Below the pieces are notes generated by a model. That model saw only the letters and a list, made by a program, of their open reading frames with translations. It was not told where the DNA came from and did not search any database. A stretch of 64,000 nt of DNA from contig OX359247.1 of the NCBI GenBank assembly GCA_947179485.1, forward strand, positions 33,022,801 to 33,086,800. Direction: 5' to 3'. Made by a program: the position numbers and the translations under genes. The DNA is from Allacma fusca. Taxonomy: Eukaryota; Arthropoda; Collembola; Symphypleona; Sminthuridae. This document shows positions 11,501 through 21,056 of the stretch, piece by piece; position 1 is the stretch's first letter, and every line of letters starts with the position of its first letter.

Positions 11501-12886
11501 AATGTCAAACCTGAAGAGAAATCAGATCTTATAACTATTCTGGAGAATGGATATCAATCTCAGCTGCGTTATCGTCTTCCCGATGGGTCATTTTCACTTT
11601 ATGGAAAACCTGACGACAAGGGTTCTACTTGGTTGACAGCTTTTATTATCCGATCTCTGTATGCCGCAAAGGAATTTATTACTATTGATGACCGTGTTAT
11701 TAGGGAAGGGTTGACCTTCATTTTGAATCACTCAGACCCTACCACTGGACATTTTCTTGAAAATTCGAAACTTCAAAACTCAACCCCCAAGAGAAACGAG
11801 TTTGAAAGCAAAACTTCCCTCACTGCATATTGCCTTGTAACGTTAGTAGAAACAGGAGGGTACCTTCAAGATGACGAGCGGTCAGTGATTGAGAAAGCTT
11901 TCCAGTATCTTTCAACGGAGGTTAGGGATGATGACTCGTACGCAATTGCGCTTACCACATATGCGCTACAGCTGAATGCGGCATTGAGTTTTAATGCTAC
12001 TATTTCAGCTTCAGGATTTTTGAACAAATTAAAACTTTTGGCTGTAATGAGTAGCTATGAAGACACTTTGCATTGGGAAACATCGAATCATGAAGAATCA
12101 AAACTTGACTTCAATGTGGGACCAGCATGGATTGAAACAACAAGTTATGCATTGATGATTTACATAATTAACAAGGAAACGAATGGGACTTTACCGATCG
12201 TAAAATGGATACTGAGCAAGCGTAATAGCAGGGGTAGGTTTGCATCCCCTTGGGATACCGTTGTAACTTTGCAAGCTTTGAGAAAATACGTGGCAGCACA
12301 GAAAAACGACCCGACTGACCTTCAGTTGGAGCTTACTTACAGTAATGGAACTATAAATTCGACAATAGATGCTAGCAAGATAAATGCCATGCAAGAATTC
12401 CTATTGCCTTCTGACACTACATTGACAACGGTTACAGCTTCGGGGAGCGGAAACTTTGTTGCTCAGTTGACATGGAGCCATTACATGGAGTACTCTGACA
12501 AGGAAGATGCTCTCAAGCTAAACATTTCTACGGTGAAGACTGCCCAGATTTTTGTAAAATTTTCCGTGTGTCTGTCGTCCGTTCTGGAAGATGGATCTGA
12601 TGTGTTAACGATTGAAGTGAATCTACCCTCGGGCTACGTCTTGGATAATGATGAGCTCCTGGAACTCGGAAATGTTTCCGGGTACATGATGCACTATGTG
12701 AAAAACAAGAACACAAAGTTGATTGTGAGTGTTTACTTGGAAAGAATTAAATTCAATGAGATTTGTATCCCAGTGAACGCATATGAAGCTTTTCAAGTTG
12801 AACAGCGAGTACCATCTTATGTTCATGTTTATGATTATTCTAACAATAGTTTTTCAGTAGTAGCACGAAAGGCGTACATGCTCTGA
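8501..12886 (+). CDS. Alpha-2-macroglobulin/thioester-containing-protein family member lacking the thioester, single exon, 1461 aa
   Basis: One uninterrupted ORF from ATG 8501 to TGA, full length for the A2M/complement/TEP family. An N-terminal hydrophobic segment (about residues 5-26) is a signal peptide. Macroglobulin domains follow, including the MG2-like segment IDLDKPLYKPGEKVQIRT. The family motif TWLWD is at 750-754 after a Cys-containing bait-like stretch. The thioester-domain core is present (GSTWLTAF at 1041-1048; SPWDTVVTLQALRKY later), as is a C-terminal receptor-binding domain ending near VHVYDYSNNSFSVVARKAY. The canonical GCGEQ is replaced by KNAEQ at 977-981, so no internal thioester can form; Gln remains but the Cys is Asn. 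Many NxS/T sites suit a secreted glycoprotein. Roles in the family are pathogen opsonisation, protease trapping and septate-junction assembly (Drosophila Mcr, also thioester-less). AATAAA lies at 12975-12980. The lack of introns suggests a retrogene origin or complete intron loss. Confidence 0.93.
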   Translation: MYFSTWSHFLHVVVLILTVDILKTIADTYRVNTFGYSPTTQPPTVFTAIHSKIIVPFTPYNIIIFLDSNKHDENQTLASEPLWFKVKIEGGINTTYYESEEIVIYPGKFGTLSFTPNNLPPEFALMRFYARESTGKSHSTYSTLWVQTSARVQGRLEEILIDLDKPLYKPGEKVQIRTILFDPNNRPADATNSSLSLRIEDPNQILIKSWTNVSSSTNELLRDFGLYKSQFLISNETTSGIWKVKAVAVTTHFNFTESHSKTVEFEVDNHIRPKFEVFMNLPTYILLSDETVSVSVQVKYSNGGNFQGDCILFGRLKPVRNCDRVRETSLVFPVGGVNATLQEFSIQDLIKSGYTPRNGDTLEFEATVRENGTGKNITVVDFTRFVKFPHKIQVIEETIPAKRGLFYNITLQVVTLDNVPINDQTPDVVRISTNLPHTRGSKFAVPIEQNGIIHLSFRIPPFDYSKPKVFTNYLCGSFFIEVTYKNYTYGHSPKHTGDNFKFIQLIPTSRFVSPNSNATIRVVANTRKMASLNYVLLSDNKVLTGDVTSFPATDEYNLTIPIPNYEGSHLTVVVFTYLVRYELQAVRDSIVLTTVTPEQPDPNNFLTIKPAEFINNASKDVTVEVSSKEGSLVVLRGLDPSLLSLPYKQTEFSWEKLDWETNKFVYEENGFQNPNGETPYNIFTSAKKGNDGSMYCENSEHVKFQMERAFENRCMKKTKVNNSQSVLKWQETAGLRINEKIAEPKFFPKTWLWDDFQLTNSTVLNITIPNPDASKSWILTGYSLNPTQNIQLLRPFFQLTTNSPFSISLNLPYSVIKGELLTVQVLVQNYLPEDMNISIALEAAEGSFKYSNNSNNYPSTGNLTQCQPYSVCSATFVIELTQVGRIDFHARVKVQNGPVLIEDFITKQLLVEQPGREVKLSSSKLISLLNSTVTSYFESFFPPGHLPSKEKIKFSITSDILAESINSLQDLIPVLEKNAEQNMGNFAVATEILKYKQTVGNVKPEEKSDLITILENGYQSQLRYRLPDGSFSLYGKPDDKGSTWLTAFIIRSLYAAKEFITIDDRVIREGLTFILNHSDPTTGHFLENSKLQNSTPKRNEFESKTSLTAYCLVTLVETGGYLQDDERSVIEKAFQYLSTEVRDDDSYAIALTTYALQLNAALSFNATISASGFLNKLKLLAVMSSYEDTLHWETSNHEESKLDFNVGPAWIETTSYALMIYIINKETNGTLPIVKWILSKRNSRGRFASPWDTVVTLQALRKYVAAQKNDPTDLQLELTYSNGTINSTIDASKINAMQEFLLPSDTTLTTVTASGSGNFVAQLTWSHYMEYSDKEDALKLNISTVKTAQIFVKFSVCLSSVLEDGSDVLTIEVNLPSGYVLDNDELLELGNVSGYMMHYVKNKNTKLIVSVYLERIKFNEICIPVNAYEAFQVEQRVPSYVHVYDYSNNSFSVVARKAYML

Positions 12887-12989
12887 ATTTAATGTGACAT
12901 TAATATTTTTGGATTGATTATCTATTGGTCTTATACAAATATAGAAATGTTGAATAATTACATTGGGACGGTAAAATAAATATCCGAAT

Positions 12990-13750
12990 ATTCCGTAGCT
13001 GTTAGCACAGAAGTAATATAGGTGCTCGTTATTAAACCACTAAACAGTAAAACAAAAGTAGCAATAATTTGGAATACCAAGAAAAATTGAAAAGTATGCA
13101 AATAATTTTTAATAATATAGAAAAAATAAATATTATGTAAGACAATGTGCTAAAAGCAAGCAACAATAATTAAAAACGAGTGGAAATAATTTTTGCCAGG
13201 CTTGTAAGTATCATGTTTTTACCGTGTGAGTCTTAATAAAACCGATTCAAAGAGCATCTGGCACGTACCCGCGTTAATGATTTATAACAATAATAAATAT
13301 TTTAATTTCATCAAATTAAAATGGAAAATCATGTAGATTCATGATTAGAAAAATAAATCGTATACATGAATTTAAATTACGTCAGCTACTCAATGTTTCT
13401 TTCAGTTTTACATGTGAGTTATTCAAGTCATTCAGTGCGAAACCATGATTGAACGAATGTGTTTTTAAAAGAACGCCGACTTCTTTTAAAAATGTTCCAA
13501 ACAGGAATGTGATCGATACGTTTTTCCCGTATATAATTTTTTGCTGTACACATAAAATTAACTTTTCAAACATAGAATCTAATATTTGTTTCAAAATTGG
13601 TATTTTGCTGAATATGTATCTCACAATCAGTAACTTGGATGCCACTGGGAAGAAAACTGCTGCTGAATGCATAAATGTACCACAAATTTGAAAAAACAGG
13701 AAAGGTTTGAATGTTTAATATCACCTTGAAGTATAACATCATCTTCCCAA
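12990..13750. other. Non-coding interval after the TEP-like gene
   Basis: AT-rich sequence without supported features. Short ORFs on both strands overlap each other and show no family motif. Confidence 0.4.
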
Positions 13751-13756
13751 GTCAAC

Positions 13757-13877
13757 AATTACGGTCTCAGAACTCAAATGTGAGGAAAAATTGAACTGAT
13801 CAAGAACAAATTCATGGCATATTTTTAAACCAATTCATGGACTTTGTCTCACATTTATGGTTTCTCAAACCGTAATT
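13757..13877. repeat. Short imperfect inverted-repeat element (about 120 bp)
   Basis: The left end reads AATTACGGTCTCAGAA. The right end, reverse-complemented, reads AATTACGGTTTGAGAA, and both are followed by AAATGTGAG within about 20 bases. This is MITE-like, but the target duplication is unclear. Confidence 0.45.
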
Positions 13878-13879
13878 CT

Positions 13880-15860
13880 TGATCTTTTTTAGGAACATGA
13901 TGTTAAACTCATGAACCTCCATGAAACTTGCTACAAATCTAGCTATCCGTAAAATGTTTATGAACGCCGAGCCGTCCTTACAAAAATATCAAGGTCAGGA
14001 ATATCTTTTTTTCCAAACCTTGCCCACTTTTTGCCCTAGACGCTTAAGTTCTCCAACCTTGCTCCGGGTCTTTTCCTGTCGTGACTACAATTCTCAACGT
14101 AGACCTATCAAATAGGTCCTTGAGAAGCACATAAAATTTCCTGCAAATTATCCCTCAAAACATTGGTTAAAATGAATTTTTGCCCAAGTAATAAAATGAA
14201 TTTTTGCCAAAATAATAAAATGAAAAAATCGACATTCTGAGAAAACCCGACTTTGCTTGACGTTTTTGATCCAGTGTCCTCAAATATTGAGCCACTTCAA
14301 AGAAGCAACTTTTATAAAATCTGGAAAAGAATTTACTACAAAATGAAGCTTCAAATACTTTATGAGTCTTTATGGGTCTTTCCTCGTAGGATTTTCCACA
14401 TTAGGAGAGATTATCCAAACCTTGTCACAACATTATTTACACTATTAGTATCCCATACTGTGCCATTGTATGGAAGCTACTCCAAATTCTGATTTCCAGC
14501 AGTAATTATATGGAACTGACTGGAATCTGTATATTCCCCATTACTTTTAAAAATACCATGTATTTAGTAGAGGAAACTCATAGGAATGACTAATTACAGT
14601 AAAACAACATTATGTTGACCATTCATATGCATGTACACCTACTGTGGGTGTTTACATTAATTCTGACCGTGTTTGAACTATTATTTCGAAGAGGTGAAAC
14701 TGAGAGAAAACAATTTTGTTCATATTTTTATCGTGTTAACCATAGTTTTTTAATGTGAAAACTGAGTTTCCCTTTTAGGAAAAACAGTCTTTATGAAATT
14801 TTTCCGAAGTCTTTGTATTTGAACCCCTTTGACGCAAAACGTTTGTGCTGCAGTAATAGAAATGCATAAAATTTAAGGAATCCAGCATTAGGTGACGTGA
14901 GAATTTAAATTACCCCTAAGGCCTCTTACAATTCCCGGGGATAATCCACTGTGAACCGGGTAGTACAGGAAATGTCAGATCGCCATTGCCAAACACCTTC
15001 TGTATTATACCCATTAGTATGGAAAATCAGTTGACATAAGTTACATTCGTTTTGGAGACATGATTTTAATAACAGCGGAAGTTATTACGACAGATATCCA
15101 CACTAAAACACTTCCTCTGATATATAACGACCCCAAAAGTAATGTGAATTACGTGCTTTCACCTGCGAGTGTTCATTTCAATTAAAGTGACCTTGGAAAT
15201 GACTTGAAGTCATATAAATAGGATCGGCTGTTTCACTCTTTCGTGTATAATAATTTACTTTTAGGTTATTAATTATGCACGTAACATTTACATATTCAAA
15301 AATGTTATGAGGACAGAGTTTATTTTAAAGAATTTATTTTCTCCAATAAAGTAATGCCTGCGACTTGCTAACACGGAATAGGTCAATATGGTTGCAACAA
15401 ATTGATATCGCCTCAGTTTTTTCGGTCTTTCAAAAACAGATAAATTATTATTCGATTCAATTGAATGTCTAACATGCAAGCTAAACCTCCTGGTGCTATT
15501 TTAGGTCAATTGAATGCAACCACGAGGACAATGGAAGTTCAACTGTTTTCCTAAATGTACCGTATCTAGCACGTGGCTTTTTAATCCCAGGTATCTGTTA
15601 CACACTTACGTATGTATAATAACAGCAAGTTTTTTTCTGGCTACACGCTGCAACAGTATGAGTTGAGCTAATTAACCATGCTTTAAAATTTACCAGGGAA
15701 ACAACTTCCGTAGAAAAATAATTTAAAAGATAGAGGTGAACCATAGAAGGAGCTAATATACGCCACATATTGCATTTGGATTTTATAGTCCTTGCAGCTG
15801 CTTGGAACACTGAGGGTGATGAGTAATAATTACTTCAATATTACAATAATAATTCCAAAA
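13880..15860. other. Non-coding interval upstream of the first receptor pseudogene
   Basis: No supported gene. A stretch near 14020-14120 resembles sequence near 33440-33530 and 36870-36930 (CTCAACG/CTCAATG followed by a GATAGCTCCCTG-like run), suggesting old dispersed repeat copies. Confidence 0.35.
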
Positions 15861-15877
15861 CGTTATATTAAAGGACC

Positions 15878-17240
15878 ATGAGTATCTCAACGTATTTTTT
15901 TACAATTATACCCTTGCTCTCCGTTAATTTTATACAAACAACTGTCACGGTAATAAAACATAGACCATCTTTTAATATTTACCAAAAGTTTCTGAAACCA
16001 TTTAAAGATTGCGAGATAAACGTAGTAACAGCATCCGAACCAAAAGCATGTCAAAAGGTAACCTTTGCCTTTGTTGAAGCATTACAACCAGAAATGTCTC
16101 GAAGACTCCTGAATACAAGTAGTGACATTTACGGCCCTGGCCATGTTGCTGGTATACCCAAGTTCCTACGATGCCATTTGCACGTCATTATTTATGAGCC
16201 CGGAAGCCGAATAACTAGCAAATTTACATTACGCCGGGTAGAAATGTATTTTAAAAAGAATGCTGGACTCAGTAAAGATATTGTCCTTCAACTAACCATA
16301 GCAAGTGTCGTCCGTGCAGATCTCATAATCAGCCCTTGGAACTACTTCGTGGCTAAAATTTTACCTGGAGAAACGACTCCAACTGAAATTATGCTTTTAG
16401 CAGGACCTTGTCCAAAAAAGGAAATTTGTTTTCATAAGTACGACGTTCATGCAATGAGTAATGGAGCAACTTATGAGTATGTTCACCTCAAAATTAGAAC
16501 ATTCAGAACCAACTGCTACCAGCTGTACTTGTGGTTGACATATGTAGAACCTTTATTTGCTGTCTGAATTGCCTTGGAATTTATAGCAAAAACTCACATT
16601 ATTTCATTGAAAAATTCGCCATTTAAAGAGACAATAAGTATGATTCCGTTTGTAAAAGTCACCTTAATATTAGCCGAGCGCTTAAATTTCTCACTTAGTT
16701 TAGGTGGTAAAGGGAAAAAACGACACATGTGTAAATATTGTGCTGTAAATCCAGTTGCTCTACTCACAATGCTTAAGAAATTTGGGATAAATAAAAGGAT
16801 TTTTTTCCAGCCGTACTTCCACACAAAAACTATCATCATGTACAGTGAGCCTCTAGTAATTCCTTCCTCTTTTCGAACCCTGAAGGAACCATTCGGAAAC
16901 TTTACCTGGGCTTTGTACATCATAACATTATGTGCAGCGATACTGTTATTTAAAATTGCTTTACAACTCCATGCGAACGCAGCATTTTTCTTCATTCCGA
17001 CAGCGCTTCTTTTTGGGCAGGAGGGAGGATTAAAATTGAAATCCAGTTTTTATTTTTCTATTTTGATTATATTTTTCGTACTACTAAATGCCATTTACAC
17101 AGGAAAGATGAAAAGCTTCACCGTTTCACCTCGTGTCCACAAGGGGGGATTATCGTACGAGGACTTGGTTAATTCAGGCTATCAATTTCGCATGGGTATT
17201 AAGGAAAGAAGTCAAAACGCAAACGAGATTCAATATGACA
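15878..17240 (+). pseudogene. IR-like receptor pseudogene, copy 1 (in-frame stop, 3' end lost)
   Basis: Two ORFs in the same frame (15878-16567 and from 16574) are separated only by a TGA at 16565-16567. They align end to end with the intact 631-aa receptor at 42520-44415. The flanks of the stop align without gaps, so the stop replaces Glu213-Glu226-region sequence by a point change. The order is preserved: signal-like N-terminus, HLKIRTFRTNCYQ, IIMYSEPLVIPSSF, TM1, a pore-like loop (IPTALLFGQ), then TM2 (FSILIIFFVLL) and YTGKMKSFTVSPRVHKGG. Similarity stops at about 17235 after NEIQYD, where the receptor would continue with the second ligand-binding lobe and TM3. The missing 3' part is replaced by the region leading into a LINE on the opposite strand. 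A truncated receptor made by stop readthrough is conceivable, but loss of TM3 makes function unlikely. Confidence 0.85.
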
Positions 17241-17499
17241 TTTTTTTCCCTTTTGATTCATGGTTTTATTAAACAATAATTCCAAGATACATTGTTTAGT
17301 GGTGTTTAGTTAAGTACAGGCTATTTGATAAAGAAAGATTACAACTACGTGCTTCTTTACGAAATTCTCTAGCATGGCTCAAGCTTAGTTTAATTGTCAG
17401 TCCGCTGATCGAAGACCCATCCACATTTGTATGCTTCCAGCTTATGGATCACAGGAGTGGCTTATGCTCCCAGCTTTCCAAATGGTCTGGGTCACTTTT

Positions 17500-18016
17500 T
17501 CAGTTTGGCAATCTTATGTCAATCCCTTCATTACTTGCTCTGAACGTAAAGCGTAAGCAGTTCCAGTATAGTTCGAATTTACAAATGTGTCTATTAATTT
17601 TGCATTTAAAATAATCCATGTAGATTATTTCGAACAGTTTCTGCTTTAGTCTGCTTTTCGGATCAGCTGTAATAGGAATGCTGTTGAGTGCCAGGTATAT
17701 GTTTTCGTAAATAACTGCATAACACATATTAAACACATGAACTAAACACTGATTGTGAAAACTGTAGCTTGGACATCCCTTAATCTTCATTTCGTCTTCC
17801 CAAGTTTGTCCTGCTCTTGTAATTAGTCGAATCGCGCATTTCCACATATCTTCAAAATAAGGACAGAGTACATAATGTTTTGCATACGGATTGAATTTGT
17901 TACATAATGGGCAGTTTTTGGTTCTGCGTAACCCCATCTGGACTGCCATGACTGGTGTGCAGAGGGCGTTGTGCCAAATTTTCCAGACGATTTCTTCCTC
18001 TTTCAGTCCTTTACAG
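17500..18016 (-). pseudogene. LINE ORF2 C-terminal segment, separated by a frameshift
   Basis: Open in a frame different from the main ORF2 and continuous with it if one base is skipped at about 18012-18016. The stretch contains EEEIVWKIWHNALCTPVMAV, the conserved pre-knuckle segment of L1-type ORF2 proteins, then CPLC-8 residues-H-3 residues-C, the zf-RVT-like knuckle. The first ATG in this frame is at 17949, but that is not a natural start. The frameshift looks like one indel, implying a recently active copy. Confidence 0.8.
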
Positions 18017-21000
18017 TTTTATGTGGTGCCAATAGTAGGCTCTAATTTTTGACACTGTGTCTTGGTTGAGTTTAAAGGCCGGCAAGTTCCACATACATAT
18101 GGAGTAGATATTTTTCGAATTGATACTGATGTGTTTTTGCTCCAGATCGCTGTAGAGTTCATACACACACTCATCTTCTTGTTTCCCTTGAATTGTGTTA
18201 TAGCACGTTTTGTACTTACTTTGTATATTAATTAAGGATCTTAATTTGTAGGCAGGTATTTGCGCCTGGCCCCATCCAAGTAAAAGACTAGCAATAGATC
18301 TAATTCCCACATTTTTGAGAAATTGGTGCTCCGAAGATGTTACATAGTGTAGTACACTTAAGTTCTCCATTTGTTCTGGGGTTATTTTGGTTATTATTAA
18401 CTTTGTGACTCGTAGGTAGTTTACTAGTTGTTTGTAAAACGGAGTGCGATCTTGACAGTCGCCCATTTTAAAGTATTTAGAGATCTTATTTGACATGTCC
18501 TGACAAAAATAGGGGTTAAAATGGCCTTTGTGAAACTTAATCGCTTGTCTTATGCGAAATGACATTAGAGTTGCTTTGGGGTTTTTGACATTTAGACCCC
18601 CATGTTCGGGTCTTGCATATATATAGAATCTTTTGACACAAAATTTACCTTCGCCCCAAAGATAGTTTTCGACTCTTTCAGTAACTTTACTCAAGAACTC
18701 TTCTGGGGGATCTATCACTTTTAGATGGAACCAGAGTATGGGAAGTATGTATGTGTTGAGGATTTTCACCTTTAGCATGATATTCGCGTTGGGAACTATG
18801 GTTGCGTAGAAACTCAGTTTTGACATGAATTTGGTCCATAGTTCTTCCCAATTCTTTTGTACATAGTTTCCATTTCCTAGAAATATTCCGAGAATTTTTG
18901 TTCCAGTAGTTATGATAGGGGAATTGCAGGTAATTACCTTGGAAATCCATTTTCCTAATAGGAGGCAACTACACTTGCCTCGGTTTAGTTTCCCCCCAGA
19001 AAATTGAAAGTACGTAGACAGTTCCTCCTCCAAAGTATTAAATTGCTCTTGTTTGCTTATAAATATATGCGTATCGTCTGCGTATGCTGATAAATAGGTT
19101 GTTGGCATCAACTTATACGGTGCTTGTGCAATTTCGACCATTCTTGCATTGATTCGTTTTAATAAAATCTCACTTATCATTATAAATAGTAGACTTGCTA
19201 CTGGATCTCCTTGCTTGATTCCCCTATGGACTGGTATCATCGATGTCAACATTGAACCAATTTTAATTATTATTATATTATGTTTGTAGAGGATTTCAAT
19301 GCATGTAGTAATTATTTGGGGAAAATTAAAGCTTCTTAAGCACTCGTAAAGAAATTCACGATTTATATTGTCGAAAGCACTTTCTTGGTCCAGGGATACG
19401 ATTGCACCTTCCTTTATCCCTAGTGTCGCGTCTCGAAGGAAGTTGAGATTATCGTAGATTGTTCTGTTCGGCACACTACATGTTTGGTAACTTCCTATTA
19501 TGCTACCTAGTACTGGACTAATACGGTCTTTAACTGCAATTGCTAAAATTTTGTAATCAGTATTACATAAGCTAATGGGACGATAGTTTTTGAGGCATGA
19601 AGGGTCACCTGTCTTAAATATAAGAGTAATTATTCCTGTACGTAATGACATTGGGAGTTCTTTTAGCTCCATGCTTTTAATAAAGAGCCACATCATTATT
19701 TCTTTATAATGTTCAGAGAAATGTTTGTAGAACTCTGATGTTAATCCATCTGACCCTGGTGATCTCCTTTGCTGTAATTTTCCGATTGCTTCATTCAATT
19801 CATTGACACAAAAGTTACGTTTTAATCTGGTTCTTTGTTCCTCTGAGATTTTTGGGAGTTCCTTCAGATATTCAATATGCTTAGTGCCTAGTTTGTCTGG
19901 GACTGCATACTTATTATTGAAGAACTTGTGTACATATGTCAGTCGGTCTTGTCGAGACATCCCAGATAGTGCTGTTTCAATGTCTATTGTGTTTTTCCCA
20001 TTTGGGAGTTTATTTAATTGTTCAGTATTACACTTGGTTGCTAGTTGGTCTATCATTTCATTAAAAAGGTCACCTGAGTTACTCCCTGCATAATCTCTTG
20101 CTTCAGCTATTCGTTGGAATTTCCTAAGCTCTACATTCATCTGTTTGTTAATTAGCTGTTGTACACACATTGCACTTGCCTGTATTTCCTTTTTAAGAAT
20201 TTCGTAGTCTCTTATCTCATTGTTTTGTTTATTCAAAAAAGATTGCAGCAGCCGTTCAGCTTGATACACAAAAACTTCATTTTGTAAAAGGTCGTTATTG
20301 AAGCGCCATAGCATATTGTGTTTTCTGTTGGTTAATTGTATTTGAAGCTCTACAAGAGAATGATCACTGAATGATGGGTATGTGTTGCAAGATATTATAG
20401 AGTTAATGAGCTTATTGCCTATATAAAAACGGTCAAGACGAGCTTTGGGTTTGTGTTTAAGTGTGCCAGTGTGGGTCATTGTTTTTCCATCCGGGAAGAG
20501 ATATCTATATGCATCATGAAATGTGTGATTGTTAAATAGTGTTAGCATGATTCTTTGAAGTTTGGTTCGTCCTTCTTTAGAGTTTATCCTATCTTTCGTT
20601 GCATCATCTACATAATTCCAGTCACCCGTAAGAACGACATTGTCTTTCGACTGAATAGCTTTTTCCAGAACCTTGCATAGTTTGTAGGCTTCAGTATCTT
20701 GATGGGGCATATGAATATTTATAATTTGAATACTTTCACTATCGAACTCAACACTTGCCAGCTGCATTTTCCCAGGGATTAATATGGAGTGTTTCGAAGA
20801 AAACTTATTATTAACAAAAATAGCTGTTCCGCTAAGATGTGAGGTTGAACTATTGTAATACTCAGTATAGTTTGGTAAATTGCACGTATTATGTAGTTTT
20901 AGATTTATATTCGTTTCTTGTAAGCACACAATGTCGGGTTTAAATAACAAAATCAAGGCCTTTAGGTCTTTCATCTTTTTCACATTCCTCAATCCTTGAA

Positions 21001-21028
21001 TATTTAAGGTGATGATTTTAAGGGGCAT
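18011..21028 (-). CDS. LINE ORF2: apurinic-type endonuclease plus reverse transcriptase, 1005 aa
   Basis: The N-terminal endonuclease (about residues 1-232) shows TLNIQGLRN (Asn9), DIVCLQETN (Glu38), VVLTGDWNYVDD (Asp136/Asn138) and SFSDHSLVEL (Asp222-His223), the metal-binding and catalytic set of APE-like nucleases. Reverse transcriptase follows (about 420-690): LIFKTGDPSCLKNYRPISL, SLDQESAFDNINREFL, GIKQGDPVASLLF, then the catalytic AYADDTHIFIS with YADD at 649-652. The ATG at 21028 starts exactly at the endonuclease fold. The frame ends in TAA at 18011-18013, just before the conserved C-terminal segment, which continues in the next frame. The enzyme would nick target DNA and copy its own RNA at the nick. 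The copy is inactive unless the shift is bypassed, but it is otherwise unbroken, hence young. Confidence 0.92.
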   Translation of the reverse strand: MPLKIITLNIQGLRNVKKMKDLKALILLFKPDIVCLQETNINLKLHNTCNLPNYTEYYNSSTSHLSGTAIFVNNKFSSKHSILIPGKMQLASVEFDSESIQIINIHMPHQDTEAYKLCKVLEKAIQSKDNVVLTGDWNYVDDATKDRINSKEGRTKLQRIMLTLFNNHTFHDAYRYLFPDGKTMTHTGTLKHKPKARLDRFYIGNKLINSIISCNTYPSFSDHSLVELQIQLTNRKHNMLWRFNNDLLQNEVFVYQAERLLQSFLNKQNNEIRDYEILKKEIQASAMCVQQLINKQMNVELRKFQRIAEARDYAGSNSGDLFNEMIDQLATKCNTEQLNKLPNGKNTIDIETALSGMSRQDRLTYVHKFFNNKYAVPDKLGTKHIEYLKELPKISEEQRTRLKRNFCVNELNEAIGKLQQRRSPGSDGLTSEFYKHFSEHYKEIMMWLFIKSMELKELPMSLRTGIITLIFKTGDPSCLKNYRPISLCNTDYKILAIAVKDRISPVLGSIIGSYQTCSVPNRTIYDNLNFLRDATLGIKEGAIVSLDQESAFDNINREFLYECLRSFNFPQIITTCIEILYKHNIIIIKIGSMLTSMIPVHRGIKQGDPVASLLFIMISEILLKRINARMVEIAQAPYKLMPTTYLSAYADDTHIFISKQEQFNTLEEELSTYFQFSGGKLNRGKCSCLLLGKWISKVITCNSPIITTGTKILGIFLGNGNYVQKNWEELWTKFMSKLSFYATIVPNANIMLKVKILNTYILPILWFHLKVIDPPEEFLSKVTERVENYLWGEGKFCVKRFYIYARPEHGGLNVKNPKATLMSFRIRQAIKFHKGHFNPYFCQDMSNKISKYFKMGDCQDRTPFYKQLVNYLRVTKLIITKITPEQMENLSVLHYVTSSEHQFLKNVGIRSIASLLLGWGQAQIPAYKLRSLINIQSKYKTCYNTIQGKQEDECVYELYSDLEQKHISINSKNIYSICMWNLPAFKLNQDTVSKIRAYYWHHIKL

Positions 21029-21056
21029 CAGAAATACCGGATTTTGTCACATCGTT

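Noticed and set aside
8515-12826. Many short ORFs antisense to or out of frame with the TEP gene
   Set aside because: Shadows of the conserved long ORF; none shows a motif.
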